Assembly (NCBI GenBank): GCA_029267635.1
Contig: JAJUIK010000010.1
Span: 1 to 64,000 of the forward strand
DNA from: Moraxellaceae bacterium
GTDB lineage: Bacteria; Pseudomonadota; Gammaproteobacteria; Pseudomonadales; Moraxellaceae
Reading direction: 5' to 3'
Length of the DNA: 64,000 bases
In this document: positions 30,648 to 41,055 of the stretch, piece after piece
How the letters are laid out: each line of letters starts with the position of its first letter
How positions within the stretch are numbered: the stretch's first letter is position 1
The notes under the pieces: model-generated
What the model saw: only the letters and a program-made list of their open reading frames with translations
What the model was told of the DNA's origin: nothing
The model's database searches: none
Translations under genes and position numbers: made by a program

Positions 30648-31949
30648 GTGCAACCAGTTCGCCTGGCAATCCTCGGTCTTGGTACCGTTGGTGGTGGTGC
30701 CCTAAAACTTTTACAAGAAAACGCTGCTGAAATTAAACGTCGCACCGGCCGTGAAATCCAAATTACCCATGTAGGCACCCGTCGTCCTCGCCCAGACTTA
30801 AACCTTGAAGGCATCAAGCAAAGTGGCGATTTGATGGATATCGTGCGTCAACCGGATGTCGATGTAGTGATTGAAGTCATGGGTGGCATCCACCCTGCTT
30901 ATGACGTGATCATGGAAGCCATCAAACATGGCAAACAGGTCGTAACAGCCAACAAGGCCCTTTTAGCTGAACACGGTAACGAACTGTTTAAGGCCGCAGA
31001 TGACCATAAGGTTCAAATCGCCTATGAAGCGGCTGTCGCAGGTGGTATTCCGATCATTAAAGTCATGCGTGAAGGTTTGGCTGCCAACAAGATTGAATGG
31101 CTGGCTGGCATTATCAATGGTACCGGTAACTTTATCCTGACCGAAATGCGTGAAAAAGGCCGTGCCTTTGCCGATGTACTGAAAGAAGCACAAGAGCTCG
31201 GTTATGCAGAAGCCGATCCGACTTTTGACGTTGAAGGTATTGATGCCGCACACAAACTGACGCTGCTTGCATCGATTGCTTTTGGTATCCCGTTACAGTT
31301 CGACAAGGTGTTCACTGAAGGCATCAGCAAAATTACTGCACAAGATGTGAAATATGCAGAAGAACTCGGTTTCCGTATCAAGCATCTCGGTATCGCACGC
31401 CGTGCTGAAAATGGTATCGAGCTTCGTGTACACCCAACTTTAATTCCTGAAGATCAGTTGATCGCCAATGTCAACGGCGTCAAGAATGCCGTGCTAGTTC
31501 AGGCCAATGCAGTAGGGCCTACGCTGTACTATGGCGCTGGCGCAGGTGCAGGTCCAACGGCTTCAGCAGTTGTCGCAGATATCGTGGATATCGTACGTGA
31601 TATTTCTTATACAGAAGATGGTTCAGGTACCATTCCACAATTGGCCTTTGAAGCCTTGACCGATACGCCAATCTTAAGCCGTGATGAAATGACCACCAGT
31701 TACTACATCCGCGTTGATGTAGAAGACCAGACCGGTGTACTTGCCGACATCACGACCATTTTAAGTCGTGCCGGGATCAGCATCGATGCCATCATGCAAC
31801 AACCACGCTTAAAAGACCTGATTCCGATCGTGATTCTTACCGATCCAATCGTGGAATCAAAAATGGACGAGGCACTGGCAAAAATTCAAGCATTGCCAGC
31901 AACTCGTGGCGAAATCGTGCGAATTCGTTTAGAATCTCTTGACAGTTAA
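30648..31949 (+). CDS. hom: Homoserine dehydrogenase
   Basis: Hom reduces aspartate semialdehyde to homoserine, the branch point to threonine and methionine. With a GTG start at 30648 the protein has 433 residues: an NAD(P)-binding GLGTVGGGA at about 9-17, the catalytic domain with AGIINGTGNFILT and GYAEADPTFDVEG, and a C-terminal ACT domain (about 350-430) for allosteric control. GGAG sits 6 bases before this GTG; the in-frame ATG at 30636 overlaps that ribosome binding site and is less likely. thrC follows. Confidence 0.95.
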   Translation: MQPVRLAILGLGTVGGGALKLLQENAAEIKRRTGREIQITHVGTRRPRPDLNLEGIKQSGDLMDIVRQPDVDVVIEVMGGIHPAYDVIMEAIKHGKQVVTANKALLAEHGNELFKAADDHKVQIAYEAAVAGGIPIIKVMREGLAANKIEWLAGIINGTGNFILTEMREKGRAFADVLKEAQELGYAEADPTFDVEGIDAAHKLTLLASIAFGIPLQFDKVFTEGISKITAQDVKYAEELGFRIKHLGIARRAENGIELRVHPTLIPEDQLIANVNGVKNAVLVQANAVGPTLYYGAGAGAGPTASAVVADIVDIVRDISYTEDGSGTIPQLAFEALTDTPILSRDEMTTSYYIRVDVEDQTGVLADITTILSRAGISIDAIMQQPRLKDLIPIVILTDPIVESKMDEALAKIQALPATRGEIVRIRLESLDS

Positions 31950-32003
31950 TCGGGTTGAGGGGGCACACCCCTCACCAGCTCTACTCATATTTGGAACACC
32001 ATC

Positions 32004-33149
32004 ATGTCTAATGCCAATCGTTATACTGGTCTTGTCGACCGTTATCGTGATCGTTTGCCAGTTTCAGCAACGACGCGTGCTATCTCTTTAGGTGAAGGGA
32101 ATACCCCGCTCATTAAACTGGAGAATATTCCACGCATTATTGGCAAAGATGTTGAAATCTATGTGAAATATGAAGGCTTAAACCCGACTGGTTCATTTAA
32201 AGACCGTGGTATGACCATGGCGGTGACCAAAGCGGTTGAAGCAGGTTCAAAAGCAATTATCTGTGCCTCTACAGGTAACACGTCTGCAGCCGCAGCGGCG
32301 TATGCAGCACGCGCTGGCATCAAAGCGTTCGTTTTGATTCCTGAAGGCAAAATCGCGATGGGTAAAATGGCACAAGCCATGATGTATGGTGCGATCACCA
32401 TGCAAATCCGCGGCAACTTCGATGACGGTATGCGTCTGGTCAAAGAAGTGGCTGATCAAGCTCCAGTGACCATCGTAAACTCGATCAACCCTTACCGTTT
32501 GCAAGGTCAAAAAACTGCAGCGTTTGAAATTGTAGATGCTTTGGGCCGTGCGCCAGATTATCACTGCTTGCCAGTAGGTAATGCCGGTAACATCACTGCG
32601 CACTGGATGGGTTATTCTGAACAAGCGGTTGATCCAAGCGAATATGCAACCAACCGTTGCGAATATAACCGTGAAACCGATGCTTTCACTGGCTTGGCAG
32701 CAAATGCCGCGCGTCCAAAAATGATCGGTTATCAAGCTGCCGGTTCTGCTCCATTCTTGCGTGGTGCACCTGTAGAACATCCAGAAACCATCGCAACTGC
32801 TATCCGTATCGGTAACCCGCAAAGCTGGAACCATGCGCATGCCGTGATGAAAGAGTCTGGCGGCTGGTTCGATGAGCTACAAGACAGCGAAATCTTAGAA
32901 GCACAACGTATGCTTTCCATGTATGAAGGCGTATTCTGTGAACCTGCTTCTGCAGCGAGTCTTGGTGGTGCAATCCGTGACGTAAAAAATGGCAAGATTC
33001 CTGAAGGTTCTGTGATCGTCTGTACCTTAACTGGTAATGGCTTGAAAGATCCTGATACTGCAATCAAACAATGTTCTGATGCAGTGATGCTGACCATCGA
33101 TGCCACCATGAACGATGTAAGAACTTCAATTCTTTCAAATATGGAATAA
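32004..33149 (+). CDS. thrC: Threonine synthase
   Basis: ThrC converts O-phosphohomoserine to threonine with pyridoxal phosphate. The 381-residue protein has the PLP-binding Lys K66 in NPTGSFKDRGM, the phosphate-binding glycine loop PVGNAGNITAHW and CASTGNTSAAAAAYAARAG. It lies 54 bases after hom, giving a hom-thrC operon closed by a strong terminator. Confidence 0.96.
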   Translation: MSNANRYTGLVDRYRDRLPVSATTRAISLGEGNTPLIKLENIPRIIGKDVEIYVKYEGLNPTGSFKDRGMTMAVTKAVEAGSKAIICASTGNTSAAAAAYAARAGIKAFVLIPEGKIAMGKMAQAMMYGAITMQIRGNFDDGMRLVKEVADQAPVTIVNSINPYRLQGQKTAAFEIVDALGRAPDYHCLPVGNAGNITAHWMGYSEQAVDPSEYATNRCEYNRETDAFTGLAANAARPKMIGYQAAGSAPFLRGAPVEHPETIATAIRIGNPQSWNHAHAVMKESGGWFDELQDSEILEAQRMLSMYEGVFCEPASAASLGGAIRDVKNGKIPEGSVIVCTLTGNGLKDPDTAIKQCSDAVMLTIDATMNDVRTSILSNME

Positions 33150-33176
33150 GCATTTTTCCAGCCTGAAAGAACAAAA

Positions 33177-33200
33177 AACCCTGCCTGAGCAGGGTTTTTT
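33177..33200. terminator. Bidirectional terminator between thrC and pbpG
   Basis: Stem AACCCTGC/GCAGGGTT with loop CTGA, six T on the plus side and six A before the stem. It serves thrC (plus) and pbpG (minus), which converge here. Confidence 0.92.
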
Positions 33201-33243
33201 ATGGCCTGATAAAAATCAATTTCATCAGGCCGGTAGCAAAAAA

Positions 33244-34320
33244 TTAAATACGTTTTGGCAAATTACCCAACCAAGTCATTAAGTTGGTCGCGTCACTGTT
33301 ACGTGCTTGCGTGGTGCTTGCACCAAGTAATACAACGATCGCTGGACGTGAATTCACGGTGGTATGCATCACCACACAACGTCCCGCTTCATTAATATAA
33401 CCGGTTTTGGACAGATTGATATTCCAGCCGCCATTGCGCACCAGCGCATTGGTATTATTTGATTTCAATACGCGATAGCCAAGATTGAAGTCATAACTCG
33501 CGGTGGTTGAAAACTGGCGGATCAGCCCATATTGAGATGCTGAACTCACCAAAATTCCCAAGTCACGCGCTGAAGCGACATTACGTGGGTCCAAGCCAGT
33601 CGATTCATAAAATTTAGCAGAGGTCATGCCCAAAGCGCGTGCTTTGGCATTCATGGCTGAGACAAATGCGGTTCTTCCACCTGGATAGGTACGCGCCAAG
33701 GCAGCTGCTGCAGGGTTTTCCGATTTCATCAAAGCAAACAGTAACGCTTCGGCACGGTTCATTTTATCGCCGACACGTAAGGTAGAACTGGAGTTTTTAC
33801 CTCCCGCCCCCGCGAAGTCTACTGCCTGCAGGGTAATTTCATCCGACATGTTTAAACGTGCGTCCGCAGTGACTACAGCGGTCATCAGTTTGGTAATCGA
33901 CGCAATCGGCAGCGCAGTATTGGTATTTTTGCTATACAGCACCTCACCGGTTTGCGCATCAAGAACCAAGGCGGAACGGGCATTCACCGCCGGCTGATTA
34001 TGGTAGCTTGAGGTATCGCGAATCTGGAATTTTTTAGCGGGTGCAGATGCTGCTTTGACAGCGACCGCAGGTTGACTGCTATTGCGTAAGGTGGTACTGA
34101 TTTTTGTTGAAGCTGGTGGCGTCATCTCTTCAGGTTCATCTAAAGCGACCTCACCATTTAAAAACTGGCTCGCCTCTTCCACTGACCAGGTAAGAGAAGC
34201 CTGCCCATTCTCACTCGAAGCTGGATTCATGACGAGTTCTGCAAAGCTCGTTGAACTCAGGCTGAGCAGAATCGACATACTCAACACATGCATTAAAGAC
34301 TTTTTAGAAGTTTTCATCAT
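33244..34320 (-). CDS. pbpG: D-alanyl-D-alanine endopeptidase, PBP7/8 type
   Basis: PbpG cuts peptide cross-links in periplasmic peptidoglycan. The 358-residue precursor has a signal peptide (ending near residue 27, SFA-EL), an extra low-complexity stretch before the catalytic domain, the S-x-x-K active site S141-I-T-K144, an S-x-N box (SEN near 200) and a KTG box in SKTGYINEAG. It belongs to the S11 family. In A. baumannii PbpG has been linked to survival in serum. Converges with thrC. Confidence 0.92.
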   Translation of the reverse strand: MMKTSKKSLMHVLSMSILLSLSSTSFAELVMNPASSENGQASLTWSVEEASQFLNGEVALDEPEEMTPPASTKISTTLRNSSQPAVAVKAASAPAKKFQIRDTSSYHNQPAVNARSALVLDAQTGEVLYSKNTNTALPIASITKLMTAVVTADARLNMSDEITLQAVDFAGAGGKNSSSTLRVGDKMNRAEALLFALMKSENPAAAALARTYPGGRTAFVSAMNAKARALGMTSAKFYESTGLDPRNVASARDLGILVSSASQYGLIRQFSTTASYDFNLGYRVLKSNNTNALVRNGGWNINLSKTGYINEAGRCVVMHTTVNSRPAIVVLLGASTTQARNSDATNLMTWLGNLPKRI

Positions 34321-34535
34321 TGGATACTCAACTCAAGGAGATAAGGGAAAGTTGTGTACTACCTTAAATATACCTCACATTCGCATAAATCAGGGGGTAT
34401 TTTATTGCTGGTATTTTGTACAGGAGAAATCATTAAAACAATGTGAATAGGATTGCTAATTTTGTCATTTCATTGCAAGCTTATTTTGCTTTATGTAACA
34501 AAAAAAACAGACTTTTTTGAATGAGGGAGAGCAAC

Positions 34536-35171
34536 GTGATCACAGTGTTAGTTGTTGATGACCATGAGCTGGTGCGTACAGGAATCTGTCGCATGCTGGA
34601 AGACCATGCGGATGTTCAGGTCATTGGCCAGGCTGAATCTGGTGAAGAAGCCATCGCGATGGTCCGTCAATATCATCCCAATGTGGTCCTGCTGGATGTG
34701 AATATGCCTGGCATTGGTGGCGTTGAGACCACTCGCCGCCTGTTACAGACGACACCTGACACCAAGGTGCTTGCGGTGAGTGGCCTGGCAGAAGAACCTT
34801 ATCCTTCTTTATTACTCAAGGCTGGCGCAAAAGGCTATATCACCAAAGGCGCGCCAATTACTGAAATGGTACGTGCCATCAATAAAGTGATGCAAGGTGG
34901 CAAATATTTTAGTGCCGATATTGCCGAGCAGCTGGCCAGCTCTTATCTCTCCGATACCCAGCAATCCCCCTTTGATGCCTTATCAGAACGCGAGATGCAG
35001 GTGGCCATGATGGTGGTCAATTGTATCAGTGCACAGGAAATTGCCGACAAGCTGTTTGTCAGCGTGAAAACGGTGAATACTTACCGTTACCGGATCTTTG
35101 AAAAACTCGGCATTGACAGTGATGTCAAGCTGACTCATCTGGCCATGCGCTACGGTCTGATTAAACCTTAA
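34536..35171 (+). CDS. gacA: NarL/LuxR-type response regulator, GacA/UvrY-like
   Basis: GacA-type regulators respond to the GacS kinase and control metabolism, motility and virulence, in many gammaproteobacteria through small RNAs. With a GTG start at 34536 the protein has 211 residues: receiver domain with D8-D9 and phosphoacceptor D54 (LLDVNMPG), then a LuxR helix-turn-helix (about 145-205) with SEREMQVAMMV and SVKTVNTYRYRIFEKL. AGGGAGAG lies just before the GTG; the in-frame ATG at 34521 overlaps it. No kinase gene is adjacent. Confidence 0.82.
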   Translation: MITVLVVDDHELVRTGICRMLEDHADVQVIGQAESGEEAIAMVRQYHPNVVLLDVNMPGIGGVETTRRLLQTTPDTKVLAVSGLAEEPYPSLLLKAGAKGYITKGAPITEMVRAINKVMQGGKYFSADIAEQLASSYLSDTQQSPFDALSEREMQVAMMVVNCISAQEIADKLFVSVKTVNTYRYRIFEKLGIDSDVKLTHLAMRYGLIKP

Positions 35172-35192
35172 GAACAGCCGAGCACCTGCCTG

Positions 35193-36755
35193 ATGTCGAT
35201 GCCTCCCTTATCACAAACGATTTATCGTTTAGGCATCCAGTACAGCGTCTACCGGCTGATCATTGCCTTGAGTCTGACGTTTATTTTCCTGCTGACTTTA
35301 GGCCAGCTGGAGCAAGCTTATCAGCAACCGGCCCTATATTTTTACACGCTCATTCTTTATACCCTGATCAGCTTCCTACAACTGATCAGTCTGAAAGTGT
35401 TGCCTTTTTCCGTCGCACATCAACTGATTTTTATCCTGCTGATCGATGTGTTGATCTTCAGCTTGTTGACCTTTGCCGTAGGCAGTCCCAACCTGCATCT
35501 CAGCCTGCTGTTTGTGATTACCATCTTTTCGGCCAATATTCTGCTGGATCATCGCAAAGCCCTGATTATTACCTTAATTGCGGTGATCAGTGTGGTGTAC
35601 CAGCATTTTGTTGCAAGTTTGCTGGCCTATTCCACCCTCAACAATATTAGCCATAATGCCTTATTGGCCTTTCTGTTTTTTGTGGTTTACGGCCTGAGCC
35701 AGTTAGCTATGCAGCGCTTCCAGCTGTTACAGAACCTGCACATGCTGCAATCGCTGGAACTGAACCAGCTGCAGAATATTAACCGTTATATTCTCGAACA
35801 GATTGAAGTGGGCTATCTGGTGCTGGATCCACAATACAATATTGTGCTGATCAATCCTGCAGCCGGTCAGCTACTCGGAATTACCTCTCCCTGGAGCCAT
35901 CAACGCCAGCCACTGGCAACCCTGCAACCCGACCTGTTTGAACTGTTAAAGCTGGACCATTTCCGGGACGGCGAAAAATTCCAGTTTGAATCACAACTCT
36001 GCAATTACACGGTACAGATTCAACTGCAAAAACTGATAACGCCGTATCAAACCCTTAGCTTGCTGGTGCTGGAAGATGCCCAAAAACTCAATCAGCATGT
36101 GCAACAGTTAAAATTGGCCGCGCTCGGACAACTTACGGCCAGTATCGCGCATGAAATCCGCAATCCACTCGCCGCAATCCTGCAGGCCAATAGTTTGCTG
36201 CAAGACAGCGACCCAGAACAACAGCACATGCTAAGCCAGATGATTGGCAAACAGGCCAACCGGATCAATGTGATTGTCAAAGACACGTTAAATCTGGTCC
36301 GCAATAAAGGGACTTATCCGGAAGTTTTGTCACTCAAGCCATTTTTAATCGAATGTCTGCAAGAGGATCTGGCCGATGTCCAACATGCCATTCAGCTCCA
36401 GATTCAGGAGTCCCCCTGCATTATCTTTGATGCCAGCCAGTTACGTCAGGTGTTGGTCAATCTGATCCGCAATGCCTTGCGTCATAATGCTGCCGAGCAG
36501 CCCTTTATTGAGTTAAAGGTCACAACACATGAACGGCAGGTCTGGATCGAGGTGATTGATTTCGGTCAGGGGGTCAACAAGCAGGATATTTCGCGTTTAT
36601 TCCAGCCATTTTTCAGTACCGAAATAAACGGAACTGGTTTAGGATTGTACCTGTCTCACAGCCTGTGTGAGGCCAATCAAGCCAGACTCAGCTATGTTGA
36701 GCAAGCATCAGGGGCGTGTTTTAGAATTGAATGCCCAACCCATCATTCAAATTAG
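35193..36755 (+). CDS. pilS: Sensor histidine kinase PilS
   Basis: PilS senses pilin levels and controls PilR, and so type IV pilus gene expression. The 520-residue protein has six predicted transmembrane helices in the first 180 residues, a PAS-like segment (about 195-290), a HisKA domain with phosphorylation site H320 (SIAHEIRNP), and a HATPase domain with NLIRNALRHNA, DFGQGV and GTGLGLYLS. pilR follows after 14 bases. Confidence 0.93.
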   Translation: MSMPPLSQTIYRLGIQYSVYRLIIALSLTFIFLLTLGQLEQAYQQPALYFYTLILYTLISFLQLISLKVLPFSVAHQLIFILLIDVLIFSLLTFAVGSPNLHLSLLFVITIFSANILLDHRKALIITLIAVISVVYQHFVASLLAYSTLNNISHNALLAFLFFVVYGLSQLAMQRFQLLQNLHMLQSLELNQLQNINRYILEQIEVGYLVLDPQYNIVLINPAAGQLLGITSPWSHQRQPLATLQPDLFELLKLDHFRDGEKFQFESQLCNYTVQIQLQKLITPYQTLSLLVLEDAQKLNQHVQQLKLAALGQLTASIAHEIRNPLAAILQANSLLQDSDPEQQHMLSQMIGKQANRINVIVKDTLNLVRNKGTYPEVLSLKPFLIECLQEDLADVQHAIQLQIQESPCIIFDASQLRQVLVNLIRNALRHNAAEQPFIELKVTTHERQVWIEVIDFGQGVNKQDISRLFQPFFSTEINGTGLGLYLSHSLCEANQARLSYVEQASGACFRIECPTHHSN

Positions 36756-36769
36756 GTTTTGCAGGGATC

Positions 36770-38191
36770 ATGGCAGAAAAACAAGCCCTTGTATTATTAG
36801 TCGACGATGAAGAAGATCTCTGTATCCTGATGCAGATGACCCTGGCACGCATGGGTATCAAAACCCACATTGCCCACAGTCTGGAACGGGCCCGATATTT
36901 TTTCACCCAATACCAGTATGATGCCTGCCTGACTGACCTGAACATGCCGGATGGCAGTGGCCTGGAACTGGTGGAGCTGGTCACTCGATCCTATCCCTGC
37001 ACGCCAATTGCCGTACTGACCGCTTATGGCAGTATGGACATTGCGATTGCTGCCTTAAAAGCCGGCGCCTTTGATTTTGTCAGCAAGCCGGTGAATCAAC
37101 AGCACTTAAACCAGCTATTACAAAAAGCCCTGAATTTACCACAACCCTTATACCAGCCGGCAGAAGATAAACTGGAAAACAAACTGTTGATTGGCCGTTC
37201 TGCCCCGATCCAGCAGTTACGTGCGGATCTGAACAAGATTACCCGCTCGCAGGCACCGGTTTTTCTGACCGGCGAATCCGGAACAGGCAAAGAAGTCGTG
37301 GCACGTTTAATTCACCAGCTCAGCAACCGCAGTCATGGACCGTTTGTCGCCATTAACTGTGGTGCGATTCCCACAGAACTGATGGAAAGTGAATTATTCG
37401 GACATAAAAAAGGCGCTTTTAGCGGTGCCACGCAAGACAAAAAAGGTCTGATGCAGGCGGCCAATGGCGGCAGCCTGTTCTTAGATGAAATTGCCGAATT
37501 GCCGCTGAATATGCAAGTCAAATTGCTGCGTGCCTTACAGGAGAAAAAAATCCGGCCTATAGGCGCCGATCAGGAAATTGATGTTGATTTTCGAGTCATC
37601 AGTGCGACCCATCAAAATCTGGCACACTTGATCCAGCAGGGAAAATTCCGGCAGGATCTGTTCTTCCGTATTCATGTCATGGATATTATGCTGCCGCCTT
37701 TACGCGAGCGTGGTCAGGATATTCTGCTGTTGGCAGACCACTTTATCCAGCAGGTCTGTCAGGAATGGAACCTGCCTCTCAAATCACTGAATAAAGCGGC
37801 ACAGCAGTTTCTGTTACAGCAAGATTTTCCTGGCAATGTGCGTGAATTACGCAACATCATCGAACGCGCAATGACGCTGGCGGAAGAAAGTGAAATTGAC
37901 GTAATCCATTTACAAAATGCACCGTCACGTCATCTACAACCCTGTTCCACTTCAGCCTATAGCAGCTCATGCGAGCAAGATTCCCTGTTGCCGCCCCCTT
38001 TAACTGCAGGGAAACAATTACCGGAACAGGGCCTGGAAAGCTATCTGGAACAAATTGAAAAAGAAATTTTATTAAAGGCGCTGGACCTCACCCACTGGAA
38101 TCGCACCTTGGCGGCAAAAAAACTCGGTATGAGTTTCCGTTCCCTACGCTATCGTCTGAAAAAATTAGGACTGGACAGTGAAACGGACTAA
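36770..38191 (+). CDS. pilR: Sigma-54-dependent response regulator PilR
   Basis: PilR activates pilA transcription with RpoN. From the ATG at 36770 it has 473 residues: receiver domain with D12-D13 and phosphoacceptor D56, AAA+ domain with Walker A GESGTGKE, the sigma-54 contact loop GAFSGA and a Walker B-like LFLDEI, and a Fis-type helix-turn-helix at the C-terminus. AGGG lies before this ATG; the longer frame from 36731 overlaps pilS. The stop overlaps that of the convergent ctpA by 4 bases. Confidence 0.94.
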   Translation: MAEKQALVLLVDDEEDLCILMQMTLARMGIKTHIAHSLERARYFFTQYQYDACLTDLNMPDGSGLELVELVTRSYPCTPIAVLTAYGSMDIAIAALKAGAFDFVSKPVNQQHLNQLLQKALNLPQPLYQPAEDKLENKLLIGRSAPIQQLRADLNKITRSQAPVFLTGESGTGKEVVARLIHQLSNRSHGPFVAINCGAIPTELMESELFGHKKGAFSGATQDKKGLMQAANGGSLFLDEIAELPLNMQVKLLRALQEKKIRPIGADQEIDVDFRVISATHQNLAHLIQQGKFRQDLFFRIHVMDIMLPPLRERGQDILLLADHFIQQVCQEWNLPLKSLNKAAQQFLLQQDFPGNVRELRNIIERAMTLAEESEIDVIHLQNAPSRHLQPCSTSAYSSSCEQDSLLPPPLTAGKQLPEQGLESYLEQIEKEILLKALDLTHWNRTLAAKKLGMSFRSLRYRLKKLGLDSETD

Positions 38192-39366
38192 GAGGATTTG
38201 CGCTTGATCAGCAAGTCTGCCACATTTTCCAGATAGCTTTCATCACGGATTTCATTGGAAACTGGATAAATATAATCCGGTGTTACCCCTTGCCCTTCGA
38301 TCATATGCCCCAAAGGGGTGTAGTAATGCGATACGGTCATTTGCAACGCCGCACCATTCGGCAAGGCAAATAATTTTTGTACCACCCCTTTGCCATAACT
38401 TTTTTCTCCCACCACCCAGGCACGGCCATGCTCTTTCAGGGCCATACTAAACACTTCTGCCGCAGAGGCAGAACGCTGATTGATCACAATGCCCAGTTTT
38501 AAATTCTGAAATTCATTGCTCGGCAAGGCCTGAAATTGCTGATCGCCTTCGGATCGGCTTTTGGTGGAAACGATAATCCCCTGATTTAAAAACAGATCGG
38601 CAGATTCAATGGCTGCCGATAATAATCCGCCCGGATTATTACGCAAATCGATCAACACGGCTTTTAAACGGTTTGAAGCATGATCTTCTATCAGCTGCTT
38701 GATCTGATTGGCGGTATCCTGTTGGAAGACTTTCACCTTGATCACCAACACCTGATTATGTAACAGTGTGGCCTGAAGATCTGCCTCAATTTTTTTATTG
38801 CGTATCACACTGATCACTGGGCTACTCGGGCTCAGTTGCAGCGTCATGGTGGAGCCAATCGATCCCATCAGCAGTTCTTGCACTTGTGCATGATTCAGGT
38901 CTTTTAAATCCTGATGATCGATTTTCTCGACCACGGCACCATTACGCAAACCCAACTTGCTGGAATCAGCATCCTCTTTCAGATTATGGATTTGCCATTG
39001 ATGATGCTGTACATCATAGCGCAGTCCAAAATCCACAGTAGCGAAATCCCCTTCGGTATATTGCAGCAGCTGCTGATATTCTTCGGCCGATAAATAACGC
39101 GAATAACGATCCAGCCCACCAACCAAGCCTTTGATCGCTTGCAGAAATAAAGCCTCATCGGACTTTTCTTCCACATAATTCTGTTTGACCAGACCATAAA
39201 TCTGTACGAACTGCTGAATCGACTCCACTGGAACTTCGGCGAAATCGTCCTGAACGACTGCAGAATCCAAGTTTGGATTAAATGGCTCGGCAGCCCATGC
39301 GGAGAAAGTATGCGTACAACAGCACAGCAGCCCCATCTGGGCCAGAGTCTTCCAATGTTGCATCAT
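38188..39366 (-). CDS. ctpA: Carboxyl-terminal processing protease, S41 family
   Basis: Periplasmic S41 proteases trim or degrade proteins from the C-terminus. The 392-residue precursor has a signal peptide (ending near residue 25, AWA-AEP), a PDZ domain (about 115-195) and a protease domain with catalytic Ser in QRSASAAEVF and Lys in GEKSYGKGVVQ. Convergent with pilR and overlapping its stop by 4 bases, with no terminator in between. gpmI lies 16 bases upstream. Confidence 0.9.
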   Translation of the reverse strand: MMQHWKTLAQMGLLCCCTHTFSAWAAEPFNPNLDSAVVQDDFAEVPVESIQQFVQIYGLVKQNYVEEKSDEALFLQAIKGLVGGLDRYSRYLSAEEYQQLLQYTEGDFATVDFGLRYDVQHHQWQIHNLKEDADSSKLGLRNGAVVEKIDHQDLKDLNHAQVQELLMGSIGSTMTLQLSPSSPVISVIRNKKIEADLQATLLHNQVLVIKVKVFQQDTANQIKQLIEDHASNRLKAVLIDLRNNPGGLLSAAIESADLFLNQGIIVSTKSRSEGDQQFQALPSNEFQNLKLGIVINQRSASAAEVFSMALKEHGRAWVVGEKSYGKGVVQKLFALPNGAALQMTVSHYYTPLGHMIEGQGVTPDYIYPVSNEIRDESYLENVADLLIKRKSS

Positions 39367-39382
39367 TCCTTCCCCTTACAGC

Positions 39383-40930
39383 TTATGCCTGCACCGTAAT
39401 CAGGTTACGACCTTGCATATCAGCAGGAATCGGCAGCTGCATCAAGCTCAACAAAGTCGGTGCGACATCAGCCAATACACCGCCTTCGGCAATCGTGGCA
39501 GCCGTTGGTCCAACATAAATAAATGGTACCAGCTCAGTGGTGTGTTGAGTATGGACCTGACCACTCTCGTAATCCTGCATTTGCTCCACATTACCATGGT
39601 CCGCCGTGATAATCATGTGACCTTGATTCGCCATTACGGCTTCATAAACACGACCCAAACAGGTATCCACTGCTTCTACTGCTTTGACTGCCGCATCAAA
39701 CACGCCGGTATGCCCCACCATATCACCATTGGCATAGTTCACCACCAACAGGTCATATTCACCAGAATTGATCGCTTTGACCAATTCGTCAGTGACTTCA
39801 TAGGCGCTCATTTCCGGTTTCAAATCATACGTCGCCACATTTGGAGACGGGATCAAAATTCGTTTTTCACCCGGATATTCATCTTCACGACCGCCACTAA
39901 AGAAGAACGTTACATGCGCATATTTTTCCGTTTCCGCGATGCGCAACTGGGTTTTACCCAGATTTGACAGGTATTCACCAATCGAGTTTTTCAGCGCTTC
40001 CGGCATATAGGCCACAGGTGCATCAATCGAAGCCTGATAACGGGTCAACATCACGAATTTTGCGAGGTTTGGTACGACCTTGCGCTCAAAACCGGCAAAG
40101 TCTTTTTCCACAAATGCTTTGGTGATTTCACGCGCGCGGTCGGCACGGAAGTTCATGAACACAATGCTGTCGCCATCCTGGACTTTCGCCACATCACCAA
40201 TACGGGTGGCTTTAACAAATTCGTCACTTTCATCTGCTGCGTAGGCCTGTTCCAAGCCCTCTACTGCGGTCGCAGCAGTACGAACTGCTTCGCCTTCAGT
40301 TAACAAACGATAGGCCTGTTCCACACGGTCCCAACGGTTGTCACGGTCCATGGCATAGTAACGGCCAATCATCGTGGCAATACGGCCCTGCCCTGGATAC
40401 TGAGCAAATAAAGCATCCAGTTTTTCTAACGATGGCTGGGCACTTTTTGGTGGGGTATCACGACCATCAAGGAAAGCATGCAGATAAACTTGGGCACCGC
40501 GTTTTAGCGCCAGTTCACACATCGCCACGATATGGTCTTCATGCGAATGTACTCCACCTTCGGACAACAGCCCCATGATGTGCACGGCGCCATTATTTGC
40601 TTTGGCTTTTTCAACCGCGTCCACCAAGACTTCATGCTCAAAGAAAGCGCCAGTACGGATATCTTTGGTGATTCGGGTAAAGTCCTGATACAGCACACGG
40701 CCAGCACCCAAGTTCATGTGACCAACTTCAGAGTTACCCATCTGGCCATCCGGCAAGCCGACATCTTCACCGGAACCAGAAATCAGACCATGCGGATGCT
40801 TTTGCGTCATCGCCGTCAAGTTTGGGGTTTTGGCCGCAAGGAAGGCGTTGTCTTCGACCGCTTCACGATGACCTACACCATCCATAATCACCAGAACGTG
40901 AGGGATCTTGCTCGCAGTTGCATCCGTCAT
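39383..40930 (-). CDS. gpmI: 2,3-bisphosphoglycerate-independent phosphoglycerate mutase
   Basis: GpmI interconverts 3- and 2-phosphoglycerate and needs Mn(II). From the ATG at 40930 the protein has 515 residues, with [13 protein letters not shown] at the start, the phospho-acceptor S67 in [12 protein letters not shown] and the metal-binding [10 protein letters not shown] near the C-terminus. The longer frame from 40966 adds 12 residues outside the conserved domain and is not preferred. ctpA lies 16 bases downstream and is probably cotranscribed. Confidence 0.95.
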   Translation of the reverse strand: MTDATASKIPHVLVIMDGVGHREAVEDNAFLAAKTPNLTAMTQKHPHGLISGSGEDVGLPDGQMGNSEVGHMNLGAGRVLYQDFTRITKDIRTGAFFEHEVLVDAVEKAKANNGAVHIMGLLSEGGVHSHEDHIVAMCELALKRGAQVYLHAFLDGRDTPPKSAQPSLEKLDALFAQYPGQGRIATMIGRYYAMDRDNRWDRVEQAYRLLTEGEAVRTAATAVEGLEQAYAADESDEFVKATRIGDVAKVQDGDSIVFMNFRADRAREITKAFVEKDFAGFERKVVPNLAKFVMLTRYQASIDAPVAYMPEALKNSIGEYLSNLGKTQLRIAETEKYAHVTFFFSGGREDEYPGEKRILIPSPNVATYDLKPEMSAYEVTDELVKAINSGEYDLLVVNYANGDMVGHTGVFDAAVKAVEAVDTCLGRVYEAVMANQGHMIITADHGNVEQMQDYESGQVHTQHTTELVPFIYVGPTAATIAEGGVLADVAPTLLSLMQLPIPADMQGRNLITVQA

Positions 40931-41055
40931 GATTTTCACTCTTTCATCTGTGTACAAATTCAGCATGCTATCTTACCGAATTTTGTGTCAAGACTCTATG
41001 TTACTGTCATGGCTTTATACTATATCCAAGATCGTTTTCACGCCTCAGACCACGT

